A program made the position numbers and the translations under genes. A DNA stretch of 64,000 bases, taken from assembly GCA_946811695.1 (NCBI GenBank), contig OX328124.1:99000547-99064546 (forward strand), given 5' to 3'. Each line of letters begins with the position of its first letter. The first letter of the stretch is position 1. This document shows, one piece after another, positions 45,660 to 58,935 of this stretch. The notes beneath the pieces were generated by a model. It made no database searches, was not told where the DNA came from, and saw nothing but the letters and a program-made list of their open reading frames with translations. This DNA comes from Gonocerus acuteangulatus. Its lineage: Eukaryota > Arthropoda > Insecta > Hemiptera > Coreidae.

Positions 45660-48100
45660 AAAAAACTCTGTAAGGAAATTATTTATAAATAATTAATAAT
45701 TCAAATAATTTGATTGAGTTGCTCATTTCAAATGTAAAAGAGCAGAACTATTAATATTTTTATTACATTTATATAGGTTATTTTTAGCAAACTATTCAGG
45801 AATGCAGAGAGGAGTTCGCTTAGTTAAGACAAATTTAAATAAAAATATAAATAAAATTTAAAAATTTATTTTAGTGTTTTTATGTCCCCTTTCTCTTAAA
45901 TTATCACCTTGATACATTGGTAGATTTTGTGTTATATAATAAATATTATTTGCAGGTATTTAATTTTCTTATTTTATTGAGAATATTTTTATTATTGTTC
46001 TTTTACTTTTTTGCAATAAACATCTTTATTCTTCACCGAACAACAATGAGTAGCTAGACATTAGATATATGAGCGAAAATTCTTCTGAAAAATGTCTTAA
46101 TGAAATGAAAATAAAATAGGAAGAAAATTATAAAACATTCCCTGAAACCCTGGAAAGAGTGAGGAAAACCCTTGGAGGCCGTGCTGATTAAGAGAAATCA
46201 CCTGCTGAAAAAAAAAAAAAAAAAACCAAGCCCCTAAGAATTAACTGGATTAGGATATTAATCATTAGGCTCATTTCAGAGGGCTGGGCTTTGTATATTT
46301 CATTTCTAGATGGAGAGTATATTCTACACAAATGTGTTATGTGAAAATTGAATCACATAATTCCATGTGTTTAACGGCCGTAAAAATTAAACAAGCAAGA
46401 CTTTTATTATTTTAATCATATTTTTATGATTTCATTCCTATGTTATAGTTGGTGGTTCTCACTCTGCTGGATTTTGCGTTTTTTATAGTTTACTAGCTAT
46501 TACCCGGCATGCTACACCTACTTTCTGCCGTTGACTCTCCCCGTATCAAGATCTAACTGTACACCCAGTTACGTCAAAATCGGTCAAACGGTGTGAATTT
46601 GCTTATATATGTCTAGATGTAGTTCTTGAGACATCCAACAGAGGCCAGCACCATAGCAGTTCTGAAAAAAACGACAGAGGCCAGCACCAGAGCCTGCGAA
46701 TAGATAGCTCTTATGAAACAAAGGCCAGCACTCCTTAGTTAGACAATGACTGTTGAAATAAACTGCATTACATGATTATATAATGATGTAAAGTCATCAA
46801 GGAGTTCGAGTTAATCTAATTATCAGGAACATCAACAAATAAATTTGAGACATTATTCAAACTGGCTGTCGATTCAAAATGGCCGTCACAATCTGAATGG
46901 TTCAGTGTAGCCAATTTTTCTTGAACAAAACTTTTGACCTTTTGACCAAATTTTGAAATTTGACCATTTTGATCTAGCCTAGGAGATTTCCCGTATCAAG
47001 ACCTACCTGTGTGCCATGCTTGGTGAAAATCTGTCAAACGGTGTAGATTTGTATAAGGAACAAACAGATAAACGGACAAACAGACTGATACGTGATTTAT
47101 ATATATATATATATATATATTTAAATTTTTGTAATATGTATACGTATATGTGTGGGTGTTATATTTGAGTACATATACATTATATGTGCATGTGTGTATG
47201 TATATATACATATATATGGTATATATATATTTATATGTATATATCTACAACAACAAAAAATAAATTAAAAGTTTTTTTTTAATCTTAAGCAACATTCACC
47301 AGCCACGGCTTTGTACGGGACCGGCAATTTCTATGTTGTAACAAACCTCGGCAAACATCGTGCACATCTCTAGAGAAACTTTAGTTGACGAAATAGATTG
47401 ACTCGAACCATAAGGAATATGAGTTAAATTCAAAACTAGAATATTATTTTTTTGTATCGGCCGTTATTTTCTCTGGCTTGCAAAAAATTTGTGTAGATAA
47501 ATGCTCTATTAAGTAGGAACAGGTATTATATAAAAAAACAAAAAAAAAAAACGTTGTGGTGTTTACTGAAATAACACATTTTTGATTGAATCAGTTGTTT
47601 ATTAATTGTCCAAGAGTAACCGCACGGTTCATGAAGTGTTTTATGCACCTTGAAATTTTGCTATAATGTACCTCTTGGGTATAGGCGAAAGGTTCAAAAA
47701 AATATTTCCCAAAAATAGAGTTTTAATCAGAAGCCAGCTATCTTTAATGTAAAATTATGGCAATTTTACAATGAATAATAACACTTTTAAGGGCTATAAC
47801 AAGTAAAAAAAACTAAAAAAAAAAAAAACTTATTTGTTTTTATTCTCATATTAAATGAGAGTTTTATTCGCGCTGCCATTTTAACCGGAACAGCTTTACA
47901 AGATCACATGCGCAAGAACCAATGAGAGCGCACAGAGTAACCACAACTTTGCGCTGCTCTCATTCACTCTTACGGTTACTCTCAGTGTATTGCAGTCTAT
48001 CATAGGCAACATTTATTTTGATGTTTCCTGATAATTAAACCCCACAAAACTGTCTGTCCTTTAGCGTGAATAAAGCACTTCATTTAATATTAAAAATAAA
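45660..48100. other. Intergenic, with one diverged interspersed repeat
   Basis: About 46490-47120 contains CTAGCTATTACCCGGCATGC and GTATCAAGACCTACCTGTG, and ends AACGGACAAACAGACTGATA before an (AT)n tract. This layout is common to high-copy repeats in many animals, family not fixed. AGGCCAGCAC occurs three times at 46643-46735. Nothing else recognised. Confidence 0.35.
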
Positions 48101-48103
48101 AAG

Positions 48104-49385
48104 TCCGACTCGCAGGAATTGCATCATCTTAGCGCGGTTCCTTTCTTATCCCTAGTCTAATTTGGAAAGATTAAAATATTTATTTATTGATAAGGCTTCG
48201 CAACTTTGGCGAATCGCCTTAAGATTAAAATAGAAGCAGTTATTATTTTGGTTCACCAGTCTTGAAAGGTCTTGATTTACGATCTTACCTGGAAGGGTCG
48301 GTCAACACTTGAAAGGGTCCCGCTAGTTACAAGGTCTTGGAATCTAGGAAATCTATATTTCTAACAATAAATTGTTTTGTTATTTTACTTACCTAGTTTT
48401 ATTGTAAAATACATTATCCAACTATAAGCAATTAAGAAATAACAAGGAATAAAAACAGACAAAAAAACCGTTCGAATAAACGAAATCAATTACTTTAATG
48501 GTTTAAGCACTTATTTCTCCGATTGACATCGCCTAATTAAAACTTTCGTCAGAACATTTTTTGTAGAGCATTTAGTAAGCTTTCGAATGGTAACCTTTCG
48601 CTTCCCAAGATTTTCAACCGTTTTCGAGATATTAAGAAATTATACGAAGTTCCCAAAACTTTTCATTATTTCTAGCAATAGAAAATTTGTCTCATTTTAC
48701 CTATCCTGTTTAACACACAAATACATTTTCTTAACATAAGAAATTACAAAAATAAAAATCAATAAAAAATTAAGGGAAAGAGACAAAAATTACAAAAAGA
48801 ACGACAAACACCCGTTCATAAGAACTAAACAGACGTATTTGAAGTTTTAAGCACTTATTTTTTCGACTGACATCACCTAATCAAAACTTGTTTCAGAATC
48901 TTTTCTGTAGAGAATTTAGAAAGCTTTCAAATAGTTTCTATCCACTTATGAAAATTTCCCAACCGTGTTCGAGATATTAATGAAAATATACGAAGTTCCC
49001 AAAACTTTTTATGTCTGTTCATAAAATATTTTATTCTAACCCTTCCTTAACTCCAAACGTAACACAAAGTTTAAGATATTAGTTTTGATAAAATTTGAAC
49101 ATGCAAAAAATGTTTCAACTGAATCCCATGATTTTATGTACCAAAACCAAAAACGTTATTCAGCAACTATGTTCCCAATTTTCTCGAAAACGGTTAAAGC
49201 TATCGCCTTAAAAACGGTTTCATTCGTTTTCCTAGGCCAAGAAGCCTACAAAACGAGTACTTACAAGCATATGACGTCAAAAATGTAAGCGTTGCGATTT
49301 TATTTGCGCGAATTTCGCCCCAAACGCCATCTTCCAGTGGGCGGATTTTGCTGGTTAACGAACTTGACCTTTCAAATAACAGACA

Positions 49386-49477
<92 letters not shown>

Positions 49478-49614
49478 AATTTGAACCACTGTTATTTTCG
49501 GTCTCTAGGGGTTCTGAAACGCGAAATTTTCCAGTCGGCACTTCCGGATTGTTTCATGAGATCAATTTTATAAGCGGGGTTCCTCCCTATGAAGGGAGGG
49601 AGGAACCGCGCTAA
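48104..49614 (+). mobile_element. Family B copy B2 (full length)
   Basis: It begins TCCGACTCGCAGGAATTGCA, with TTAGCGCGGTTCC subterminal. It ends with the full hairpin GCGGGGTTCCTCCC..GGGAGGAACCGCGC followed by CTAA. The (AT)n tract at 49387-49476 is split by ATACATAT steps. Compared with B1, the stretch between TTTCAAAT and the AT tract is deleted. Confidence 0.8.
48178..48220 (-). mobile_element. 43-bp LINE 3' end insertion with 11-bp target duplication
   Basis: The minus strand reads AAGGCGATTCGCCAAAGTTG, CGAAGCC and then TTATC(AATA)n-like sequence, similar to the tail of the LINE at 31881. AAGATTAAAAT flanks it at 48167-48177 and 48221-48231. It is an extreme 5'-truncated LINE copy. Confidence 0.7.
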
Positions 49615-49921
49615 CAATATAAACAGATCTAAGGTGTTACACGGGAGCTGGTGAAAGAGAGAATGAAGTCTCGTATTGTAATTCTCTGTATGCAGGGTCT
49701 GCTTCCAGGTAAAGTCATATACTTTTACTGCCCTTTACCGTTACTCAGAAGGCTCTTTGTGTTTACAAACAAAGGACTCGGTATAGACCACCCGTATTAA
49801 CCCAAAAGTGATTATATCAAGCTTGATAAACTTCCTCAATTAAATTAAGGAATTTAAGAGTGCTTAAATTAGGTTCTTGATCTAGTCAAAAAATTCAAGG
49901 AGAATTAGATCATGAATAGAA

Positions 49922-50245
49922 AATCTCGGCCAAACAGAAGGAAAATAACAATAACAAGGATAGTCAAACTTCGTTTTCAAATATTGTTAGTTGTAACACA
50001 AAAACGGTCACTCATGATTCTAATAAATTAACTGTGAAGGGTGATTACACAAATATTCCTGTTGAGGCTTTAAAGCTTCAATTTAAAAAACATATTAACC
50101 CAAAGGAATTATAGATTGGCCTAAAAACAAAAAACGATATAGAGGATATATCAACAGAGTTTTTAAATATATGCAAAGACCTGTTGATCAATAAAATAAA
50201 AATAAAAAATAGAGTTCTCTGTAAAAGGTTTAATGAGTTCTATTA
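49922..50245 (+). pseudogene. Likely LINE ORF1 (gag-like) remnant
   Basis: One frame reads KQKENNNNKDSQTSFSNIVS, then LTVKGDYTNIPVEALKLQF and KKHINPKEL, a TAG, and then IGLKTKNDIEDISTEF in the same frame. A polar, Asn/Ser-rich lead followed by a compact V..I...L...F...I.P.EL.IG pattern resembles ORF1 proteins of Jockey-like LINEs. No zinc knuckles or reverse transcriptase follow. Confidence 0.35.
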
Positions 50246-50379
50246 AATACATATTTTCCAATTTAGTTATAATTTTAACTATTGGAATTATTATCCAAAG
50301 ATTCATATAATTACTCAACAATAGATTCTAATTTGAAGCACAGCTTTTTTCGATATCTACCTGTTCGAATTGTTTTTCT

Positions 50380-51442
50380 TTTTTTAATTAATCTATTTCA
50401 TTGTCAAATACATTATCCAACTATAAGCAATGAAAAAATAGGAATAAAAACAGAAAAAAAACCGTTCGAATAAACGAAATCAATTACTTTAATGGTTTAA
50501 GCACTTATTTCTCCGATTGACATCGCCTAATTAAAACTTTCGTCAGAACATTTTTTGTAGACCATTTAGTAAGTTTTCGAATGGTATCCTTTCGCTTCCC
50601 AAGATTTTCAACCGTTTTCGAGATATTAATGAAAGTATACGAAGTTCCCAAAATTTTCATTATTTCTAGCAACAGAAAATTGGTCTCATTTTTCCTATCC
50701 TGTTTTACAAACAAATACATTTTCCTAACATAATAAATTACAAAAATAAAAGGCAATAAAAAAACCAAGGGAAAGAGACAAAAATTACAAAAAGAACGAC
50801 AAAAACCCGTTCATAAGAACAAAACAGACGTATTTGAAGTTTTAAGCACTTATTTCTCCGATTGACATAGCCTAATCAAAAATAGTTTTAGAATCATTTT
50901 TGTAGAGAATTTAGTAAGCTTTCAAATAGTTTCTATCCACTTACCACGATTTCCCAACCGTGTTCGAGATATTAATGAAAGTATACGAAGTTCCCAAAAC
51001 TTTTCATGTCTGTTCATAAAATATTTTATTCTAACCCTTCCTTAACTCCAAACGTAACATAACTTTCAAAATATTAGTTTTAATGAAAGAAGAACATGCA
51101 GATAATGTTTCAACTGAATCCCGTGATTCTAAGTACCCAAACCAAAAACTGTATTCAAAAACTATTTTTCCAATTTTCTCGAAAACGGTTAAAGCTATCG
51201 CCTTGAAAATGGTTTCATTCGTTTTCCTAGCCCAAGAAGCCTATAAAAAGAGTACATACAAGCTTATGAACTCAAAAACGTAAGCGTTACGATTTTTTCT
51301 GCGCGAATTTCGCCCCAACCGCCATCTTCCAGTGGGCGGATTTTGCTGGTTAACGAACTTGACCTTTCAAATTGGACGACGGATTTTTGTACCAAATTTC
51401 ATCAAAATCGGACCATCAGGGAAGCCAGAAATGAGCGAACAG

Positions 51443-51505
<63 letters not shown>

Positions 51506-51657
51506 TATATGTATATATACAAATTTTAACCACCGTTATTTTCGGTCTCTAGGGGTTCTGAAACGCGAAATTTTCTAGTCGGCACTTCCGGATTGTTTCA
51601 TTGTATCAACCTTATAAGCGGGGTTCCTCCCTATGGGGGAGGGAGGAACCGCGCTAA
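50380..51657 (+). mobile_element. Family B copy B4, 5' truncated
   Basis: It starts within the repeated internal module (TTGTCAAATACATTATCCAAC) and has two module copies, the GCGCGAATTTCGCCCC and GGGCGGATTTTGCTGGTTAA blocks, and (AT)n at 51447-51520. The complete hairpin and GCGCTAA end at 51657. Confidence 0.78.
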
Positions 51658-51659
51658 AA

Positions 51660-54600
51660 CTAGGTACTTTTTTTTTTAAATTAACATTTAAACCCCCTTA
51701 AAAATTTGAAAATTGCCTTAATTAACAATTTTTTTCATTAATTATAGTCGGCTTCTGAATAAAACTCTATTTTTGGGCAATATTGTTTTGCACCTTTTTC
51801 CTATGCGCAGTACCTGGTGCACCAAGGCATGTCCAGGAAACACATATTTACCTTTTTATCTACCTAAGAGGTACATTATAGCAAAATTTCAGGGTGCATA
51901 AAACACTTCATGAAAAGTGCGTTACCAGCTCTCCGACTATAAGAGAACATTTCTATTTATATAGGTTATTTCAAGTACATTCGTCAGGAATAGATGTTAG
52001 TCTTTTGTGGCCAATTCGGAGTTCAAGTAATTTATTCCTGTTTGTTATCACGATCCTAAAATGTTCACTTATAGGTTGTATTTTTTATTGCACGTATTAA
52101 AGTTAAAAATCCTTGGAAATTTTAGTTTGTTTCATTTTAATCTTACCAAATCACTTCAGAAATAAGCATTACCTGGAACTAGTGATTATTTAGTTCCTAG
52201 GAGTCTGACTTTTTTCCTTTGCTTTTATCTCTGGAATATTTAGTTGAAAACGGATAGGTTTTGAGGTAATTACGCTTGACAAATATCTAAAGAAATTTCC
52301 TGCAGGATATGAGATCATCGATCGCCGGAAAGAAATATACGCTCCCCGGTAAGGCTTAACTCGCTAAAGAAGGGATTCATATTTCACTTGATATTAATGT
52401 GATATTTGCACTTGAGCTTAGGTGCTTCTTCTCCCCGGGCTTTTTGCATTCAGCATCTGTGTCTCCCAATCCCTCCTGCGCGAGTAGGGTGGCAGATTTT
52501 ACTCTAGACCAATCCAAGCAGAAAGAAAAATTAATAAGAGTATTCATGTTTTGCACTTCTCGCGTTTAGCGGGTTCCCCTCCACTCTAAAGTGAAGTTAT
52601 CCTGACAAGGGTTATGTGACATCAACCAGTTTCCGTTCCCATTCGGAAAAACTGGACGGTCTGGAACTCCGAATCCATCCTACGAACGAAGACACTAGAA
52701 GATAAAATATTTAGAGTGCTCGAGATATGATTTCAGGAATTCCACGATATCAGTCGAGTGCTAAACTCACCTCTAATATATATTTGTCTTTTCGCTCCCT
52801 TACAGTCTCAAAATGGGTCAAATTTTCATGAAATTGCATGTTATTTCTAATAGCCGTTCACATTTAGGGTAGTTGAAATTACCCAGTCCTAATCCAGCCA
52901 ATTACCCGCTTAGGCCTTTAAAATGTTTTACCCTCAACAATATAAAACCATATCTTAAAGCTGAATCTACCATATCACAAACTATGAAATTCTTGTAAAA
53001 TTAATTGAAATAAAGCCAAATAAGAATTTTATGGAAAATGTACACCATATTTTGAATATATATTATGTAATGCTCATTTTAAAACCAAAAAAAAATGTCT
53101 AATGATTCTTTAGCATTTAAAAGTTACATTTTTATCTTAAAAATTGATAAAATGGCGCGGATCTCGGAATGCACCAGTTATGGGAGGTATGCTGAATTAT
53201 CTGTATTTTTAAGCAACCTAATCTAGCCAGCCAATGTACCCCTCAGACACAATATTGCATTTGAGAACCTTCCCTTTATTAACCGTACCGAAAAAAAATT
53301 GATTAGTAAAATGAAAATAATGTTTAGTTTGTAAAATTTACTTGTGAGCCACAATTTTGTGATGAAAACGAGTATTAGTCGATTCTACGAAGAGTATTTT
53401 GTACATATGCGAAGACCATTCCACTATTGACAAAGAGATCAAAGTGTATCACTCAATTAATACACTCAAATTGATTACATTAGTTCATAATTGGTATCAA
53501 TTATAGGGGATGATGCACTGACTTCCTTTCCACGAAAATCAATTCTCCATTACCTGACATACAACCTCCACAGTATTATAATCCAGTAATTCCATACGGA
53601 TTATTATTATAATCATATGATAATTATCTCTTGTATTTTTGAATCTGTATATGGGTATGATAAAATATACTACAATGGGCAAGGGGACATTTTAGCCCCG
53701 ATCAGCTATTTATTGGTTTGGGATTATTCACAATGTATTTGCTCTCCCGAATCGGCTGCTACAAGCCCGAGTCTATTTTATCTGAATATTCTTGTATCAA
53801 AGTTTTTATATAAGAATACGTTTGTGTGTTTGAATTTTTGAGGTTTAGAATATAGATTACTGGAAATATGTATATCTTATGTGAATATTGTTGTGATTAT
53901 CAATAAAGGTTTAGTATATATATATATATTTTAAAAAGAATATAGAAAAAAATAGTCAACATATTTTGCCCAGCAATTCCATTCTATTGAGGATCAGTGT
54001 TTAACAAAAAATAATATTCCAGTTATAGATCACCCGCTAAAAAAAAAAAAAAGAAAAAAAAAGAGATATAAAATAATTTTGTAAATTTGTGGAATATAGA
54101 ATGAGTTGTTTTGAGATTCCTATAGGGTGTATTGTATCTCACTAATTGATTACAATCATAAAGCAATCATTTTTTAGGTGTAATTATATTCTATTCGCTC
54201 CTAATATGATCTGCTTCCCTCTTGCCTTCATTTGCAGCAGTCAAATCTCAGTATCTTATGTGAATAGTTGCCTGGAACTTCTAGTAGACAGCATATTCAC
54301 ATGGAACCCACGCACAAGACAGAAGCTAAGCAGGAGATATGGACTGCATATCCACATAATTATGGTAAAACACTCATACATAAAATGAATACAAGCATTC
54401 CAATCCAAATTCATTAGTAAAATAGTCAATACACCCTTTTTTCTCCAACTAAACCCTACATAATGACCTAAATATTCCCTTCGTAAAAGATCCCGATTTC
54501 TATGTTTTCATACCAAATTGTCATCCGACCCAAATCATAGAGCTCAATCCCTTTCCACTGGCACCTATTCTATTGACCTTTCCAGGAAGCTTAAGACACT

Positions 54601-55710
54601 TTGGTTCTGTGACCAGCTGCCCTAATAGCGGTTAAACAGTCAGAATAAAATATTTACATAGCTTACGAAGTGTCAATAGTCATTGGCTCCTCCCAAATAC
54701 TTTAATTGTCTTATAGTACTTAAGCTATCACAATCATATTAAAATATTGTACAAAGTTTATAAAAAACATTAAGTTAAAAATCAAATTATGTTTCATATG
54801 CACTAACGTGTATACCTACCTCTCATTGCTTTCTTGCAAGCATATGTGGTTTTACCTGAGAGAAATGCAAGCTATCCAGTCATTTTCAGCGGTCGCTTTA
54901 GATGATCGGGCTTTGGTGATCACAACTTGCTTTCTACCAGTTACTAACTTTATATTTTGTTACTTTCTGCGATCGCATGAATGTAGGCATCTCTGAGTCA
55001 GCCGGCCGACAAATCCTCCTACGACTATTGGACTCTCCGCTAATTATTTAGTAGACGCTCTTTTCTCATTATCATTTTTGGTGTGGATTTGCCTTCCACC
55101 ACTAAAAGAATTCACGAAAGAACAATTTTATGTTGCATATTTAGAGATGATAGATTGCATAAATTCTAATTTATGAAAAGAGGTCTAGGAGAAACTAGTC
55201 TGATAATCTGCAATCTTCAGAACGCTTCTTAATGTTGGGAGTAATCTTCACTTCAAATCTGTAAGATGATAAAACGCCTGCCGGTTCATATTAACGTTTA
55301 TCATCAAGAGAAGAACAATTAATTTCCCTCGAGATGGATGAAATGAACAAAATATTGCTGTTTACCTTTATGTTTCGTTTTCCTTCGAGATTTATCTTTA
55401 TAAAATACTTTTCAGAGAAGAATTCAGCTTACACAAACTATTCGAAGTCACTTCTCATTAAGAAGATCTGATTGCAATAGAAATATTCTAACATATGTTA
55501 GAACTGCACGACTAAATTTTAGCGTCTATTGTTATATTGTTTATATCTGTGTTATTTCCAGTGTTTGAAATAGAATCTATTTTTGATGGAGCTAATCGAT
55601 GAAAACAGTCACCACACCTCTGGTTGAATTTGAACTAACTAACCTTTTAGCCTGGTACTCTACATTTGATAAATTCATGATGCGATAAATACTAAAGTCC
55701 GCAACATTAT
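51660..55710. other. Long stretch without a recognised gene
   Basis: Only one short frame looks protein-like (52377-52547, minus). The stretch 54400-54600 is C-rich on the plus strand like 4300-4950. Oligo-A runs occur near 54040. No repeat family of this window was recognised. Confidence 0.35.
52377..52547 (-). CDS. Hypothetical 56-residue ORF
   Basis: It has ATG in an AAC-ATG-A context and a TGA stop, and lies in a GC-richer island. The translation includes MNTLINFSFCLDWSRVKS, ATLLAQEGLGDTDAECKKPG and a Ser-rich end. The frame is short enough to be chance; no family recognised. Confidence 0.15.
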   Translation of the reverse strand: MNTLINFSFCLDWSRVKSATLLAQEGLGDTDAECKKPGEKKHLSSSANITLISSEI

Positions 55711-55716
55711 ATATAC

Positions 55717-56385
55717 ATGTATAAAGGATTTCCAAGACAGATTCAGAATTTTACATACCAATTTCAGAATTTTCCAAACCAAATTGAGAATTTTCCAAAC
55801 TCAATTCAGAATTTTCCAAAACGATTTCAGAACTTTCCATTTCAAATTCAGAATGTAATAAATTTTCTCAAACATACTATCTTGACAATATTTTCAATAT
55901 TGGAGGCTTGAATGAACCAGTTGATTGTAAATAAAAGTAAACTTTATTCTTCAAAACAGTATTGTAAACAACAGTATAGCAATAAATCACAAACAAGATA
56001 AGAGGCATTTAATATTAGATTTAGGAAGTAGGATCAAATGTTAGATTCTGTTTACTTGATAAATCTGTATATTTTAATTATTACATATTATAAATATTTC
56101 AAATGAAAATACTTTACATTTTTAATTACCTACCTACCTACAAAACAAAAAAAGTACCTATTGTAAGAAAGTTGGGCAAAATTGCATATAAGAAAATAAT
56201 AACTAAATTCTGAATTTGAAATAGAAAATTCTAAATTTGTTTTGGAAGATTCTGAATGTAGTTTGGAAAATTCCGAATGTAGTTTGGAAAATTCTGAATA
56301 TAGTTTGGAAAATTCCGAATATAGTTTGGAAATTTTTCTGAACATAGTTGGGAAAATTCTGAATCTGTGTTGGAAATCCTATATA
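55717..56385. mobile_element. Foldback-like element with 21-bp minisatellite arms
   Basis: The left arm (about 55722-55855) is six or so copies of a 21-bp unit such as CAGAATTTTCCAAACCAAATT. The right arm (about 56208-56380) holds about eight copies of its reverse complement. The outer tips correspond: AGGATTTCCAAGACAGATTC on the left and GAATCTGTGTTGGAAATCCT on the right. The middle is about 350 bp of AT-rich sequence. Long inverted arms made of tandem repeats are the hallmark of foldback (FB-type) transposons. The repeated QNFPNQI- and SKLYSEF-type frames are by-products. Confidence 0.7.
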
Positions 56386-56396
56386 TTATCTACATT

Positions 56397-56430
56397 TTAG
56401 CGCGATTCATCCCTCCCTCCACGTGAAGAA
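56397..56430 (-). mobile_element. Possible family B 3'-end remnant
   Basis: The minus strand reads GGAGGGAGGGATGAATCGCG and then CTAAAATG, a diverged version of the family B terminal GGGAGGAACCGCGCTAA. No further matching interior was found. Confidence 0.3.
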
Positions 56431-56512
56431 GCCCACTTATGACGTCTATGTTCAAGACGTTGAGCATTCATCCAAATTATTTATTATTAAATTTTAACGT
56501 CCATTTATTATT

Positions 56513-56690
56513 AACTACGAATTTTTGGACGGTTTATCTACAGGTTACCACCCTTTTCTAGCCAGGATAGGGCTGATGCCTTTTCTTTTTTCTAAAGAAA
56601 AGCCACCACCCCTAGTGGAAATCGAACCCACGATCCTTTGGCTTGGAGTGTTAAACGCCTTAACGCTCACAGCCACCGGGTGTAATCCAA
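56513..56690 (-). repeat. S2-type tRNA-derived SINE
   Basis: On the minus strand: CCCGGTGGCTGTGAGCGTTA, a B box GTGGGTTCGATTTCC, GGCATCAGCCCTATCCTGGC, and AAAAGGGTGGTAACCTGTAG. The last segment is also the body of the 5S-type SINE. Confidence 0.7.
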
Positions 56691-56699
56691 ATTATGCTA

Positions 56700-57720
56700 T
56701 AAACATTTAGGTTACTATGGAGTCGAGGAAGTATTAGAAAAACAGGTATATGATTACTTTAAAATTTTGCCTATATTTTCTGAAATATCTAGTAATCGTG
56801 GTGCTTGTTAGGCAATATTACTACAATTCCTAATTAAACCGTTCTCGTGATATATTTTATAGAGTAATAAAATCATTTAGAAAAATCGGTGCTTAAAAAT
56901 TATCGATTTTGTTCTCTCGGACGATAATTTGCTAATAATTGTCAATTTTTTTAATATTTTTTTGTTTTTTTTTTAATTGCTTGTAGTCGTGAAATGAAAT
57001 TTTCATTAAAATAAAGTGAGAAGTATTTTCCGTTATTTGTTATTTTAAATAGAGATTTAGTTAGTAATAATTTAGATTCGAGAAGGCGAATTGAGTAACT
57101 AGAACCCCCTCCCTAACCTAGAGCTGGAATTGCCAGTTTTCTGCGCTTTTTGAAGCGGAAAATCTCGCTATTTGTCGTGATGTTTTTCAAAAAATATCGT
57201 AATGAAATATAAACTTTACTTTCCATGATTTTCAAATGACACTAGGGATAAGAACGCCATGAATATGCGCTATTAACTTATATTAATTAATGTCATACAT
57301 TCTTTGTGTCAGGGTATTATCATCCCCTTTCTCTTAGCCCCAATAGGCAAGATTCATTTTCTTCAGATGAAAGTAATTTCTATAGGGAATCGAATCCACA
57401 AACAGTCTTCAAGTCCATCTATTAATATTAATAATAGCATAATTGAATCGATCCATGCAAAATGAGCTTCAGTCCATAATCACTAGTTTTGAGAAAACGA
57501 GAAAAAAATGTCTACACCCTTCATTTGTTTTATTATTGTGCTATTTTTTTTTGTCTGAGTACCCCATACTGAGGCAAATTATATATAAAACATTGGTTAT
57601 TATTAACAAATGCATTATATTATTAAAATAAAATAATAGTACTTGGACTGAAGCTCTTCTTGCATGGAACAGCCTAAGGAGTACCTCCTTCCAAAATATA
57701 AGGTCTAATATAATGTAAAA
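56700..57720. other. No recognisable gene
   Basis: AT-rich; short frames only. Confidence 0.4.
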
Positions 57721-57724
57721 AAAG

Positions 57725-58935
57725 TCCGACTCGCAGAAACTGCATCATCTTAGCGCGGTTCCATTCAATTCCCTAGTGTCATTTTGTATACGTAGAATAC
57801 AAACAGTTATTACTTTGTTTAGATCATTCTTAATGTAAACACATATTCCAAACAAAAGCAAGGTTGTCGGCAATGCACAAGAAACTATCCTAAGCGGAAA
57901 TTACTCTTTCCGCCGTTCCAAGTTTCGCTCTACGAAGACTCTACTACGAATTTGTTTCTAATTGACTTAACTTGCTTTACTAACATATCCACTTTAGTGT
58001 TAAATGCAATTAAAAACACTTACCTACTCATTATACTGTTTCTTTTTTTTGAAGTGCATCTGCTACTGGAGCCATTAGCACCATTATACTGTTAAATGCA
58101 ATTAAACAAAATAAAATTGTACAAGAAAATTAGAACGTTGTGTTATATTTTAATGTGCTACATACAACCACAAAATATAATTATATTTCTACTATAGCAT
58201 TTGGCTGCATGACTTACTACAGGTAAAATATCTGTCAACTCTTGATTTATGAAGTGCAATAAAATCCTACCTGCCTGGTAGCTCGACCCGGGCAAGTGTC
58301 TGACCCTACACAGAGTGTTCTCTTTCACATTATCTTTCAGCAGGAACTGCGTCATTTTAAGACGTATCCGTTCTCATCCATAGTGTCATCCATAACTTAA
58401 AATAGAACTAAACATTTTTTGTTTTATTTCATGAAAATTGCTAACAGCAAGTAGAACATTTAGTAAGCTTTCGCATGGTAACCCTCCGTTTACCAATGTT
58501 CCCAACCGTTTTCGAGATATTAGGGAAAGTGGGGTCTCCCGTGGTCTAGTGGCTAGCGCGCTGGATTCATAAGCGGGAGATGGTGGGTTCGATCCCCACC
58601 GGATTTTCTCATCTCAGGGCTCGTTGAGAGAATTCCTGGCTGCCCCCTGGACTTCGGCGCTAATGGCCAAGATTTATGTCGATGCGCAGTAAAAAAAAAA
58701 AAAAAAAAAAAAAATAATAAAAAAAAAAAAAATAAAATAAAAAAAAAATAAAAAAAAAAATAAGGGAAAGTATACGAAGCTCCCAAAACTTTTCATGTCT
58801 GTTAATAAAATATTTTATTCTAACCCTTCCTTAACTCCAAACGTAACCAAAAGTTTAACATATTAGTTTTGATGAAATTCGAACATGCAAAAAATGTTTC
58901 AACTGAATTCCATGATTTCAAGTACCAAAACCAAA
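57725..58935 (+). mobile_element. Family B copy, 5' part, with a nested SINE
   Basis: It begins TCCGACTCGCAGAAACTGCA with TTAGCGCGGTTCC, followed by B-type interior. A second 5'-like segment (CAGCAGGAACTGCGTCATTT) lies near 58338, so the copy is itself composite. It is joined near 58936 to a second B copy. Confidence 0.6.
58531..58760 (+). repeat. tRNA-derived SINE with target duplication
   Basis: Complete head (GGGGTCTCCCGTGGTCTAGT), B box GGTTCGATCCCCACC, body, tail CTTCGGCGCTAATGGCC..GATGCGCAGT and a long A-rich end with scattered T. TAGGGAAAGT before and TAAGGGAAAGT after flank it. It sits inside family B DNA. Confidence 0.92.

Noticed and set aside
55717..55911. Repeat protein rich in QNFP units, and its mirror at 56130-56345
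   Set aside because: By-product of the 21-bp minisatellite arms of the foldback element.
58531..58604. A functional tRNA gene
   Set aside because: The anticodon arm does not pair properly, and the sequence continues into a SINE body with A tail and target duplication.
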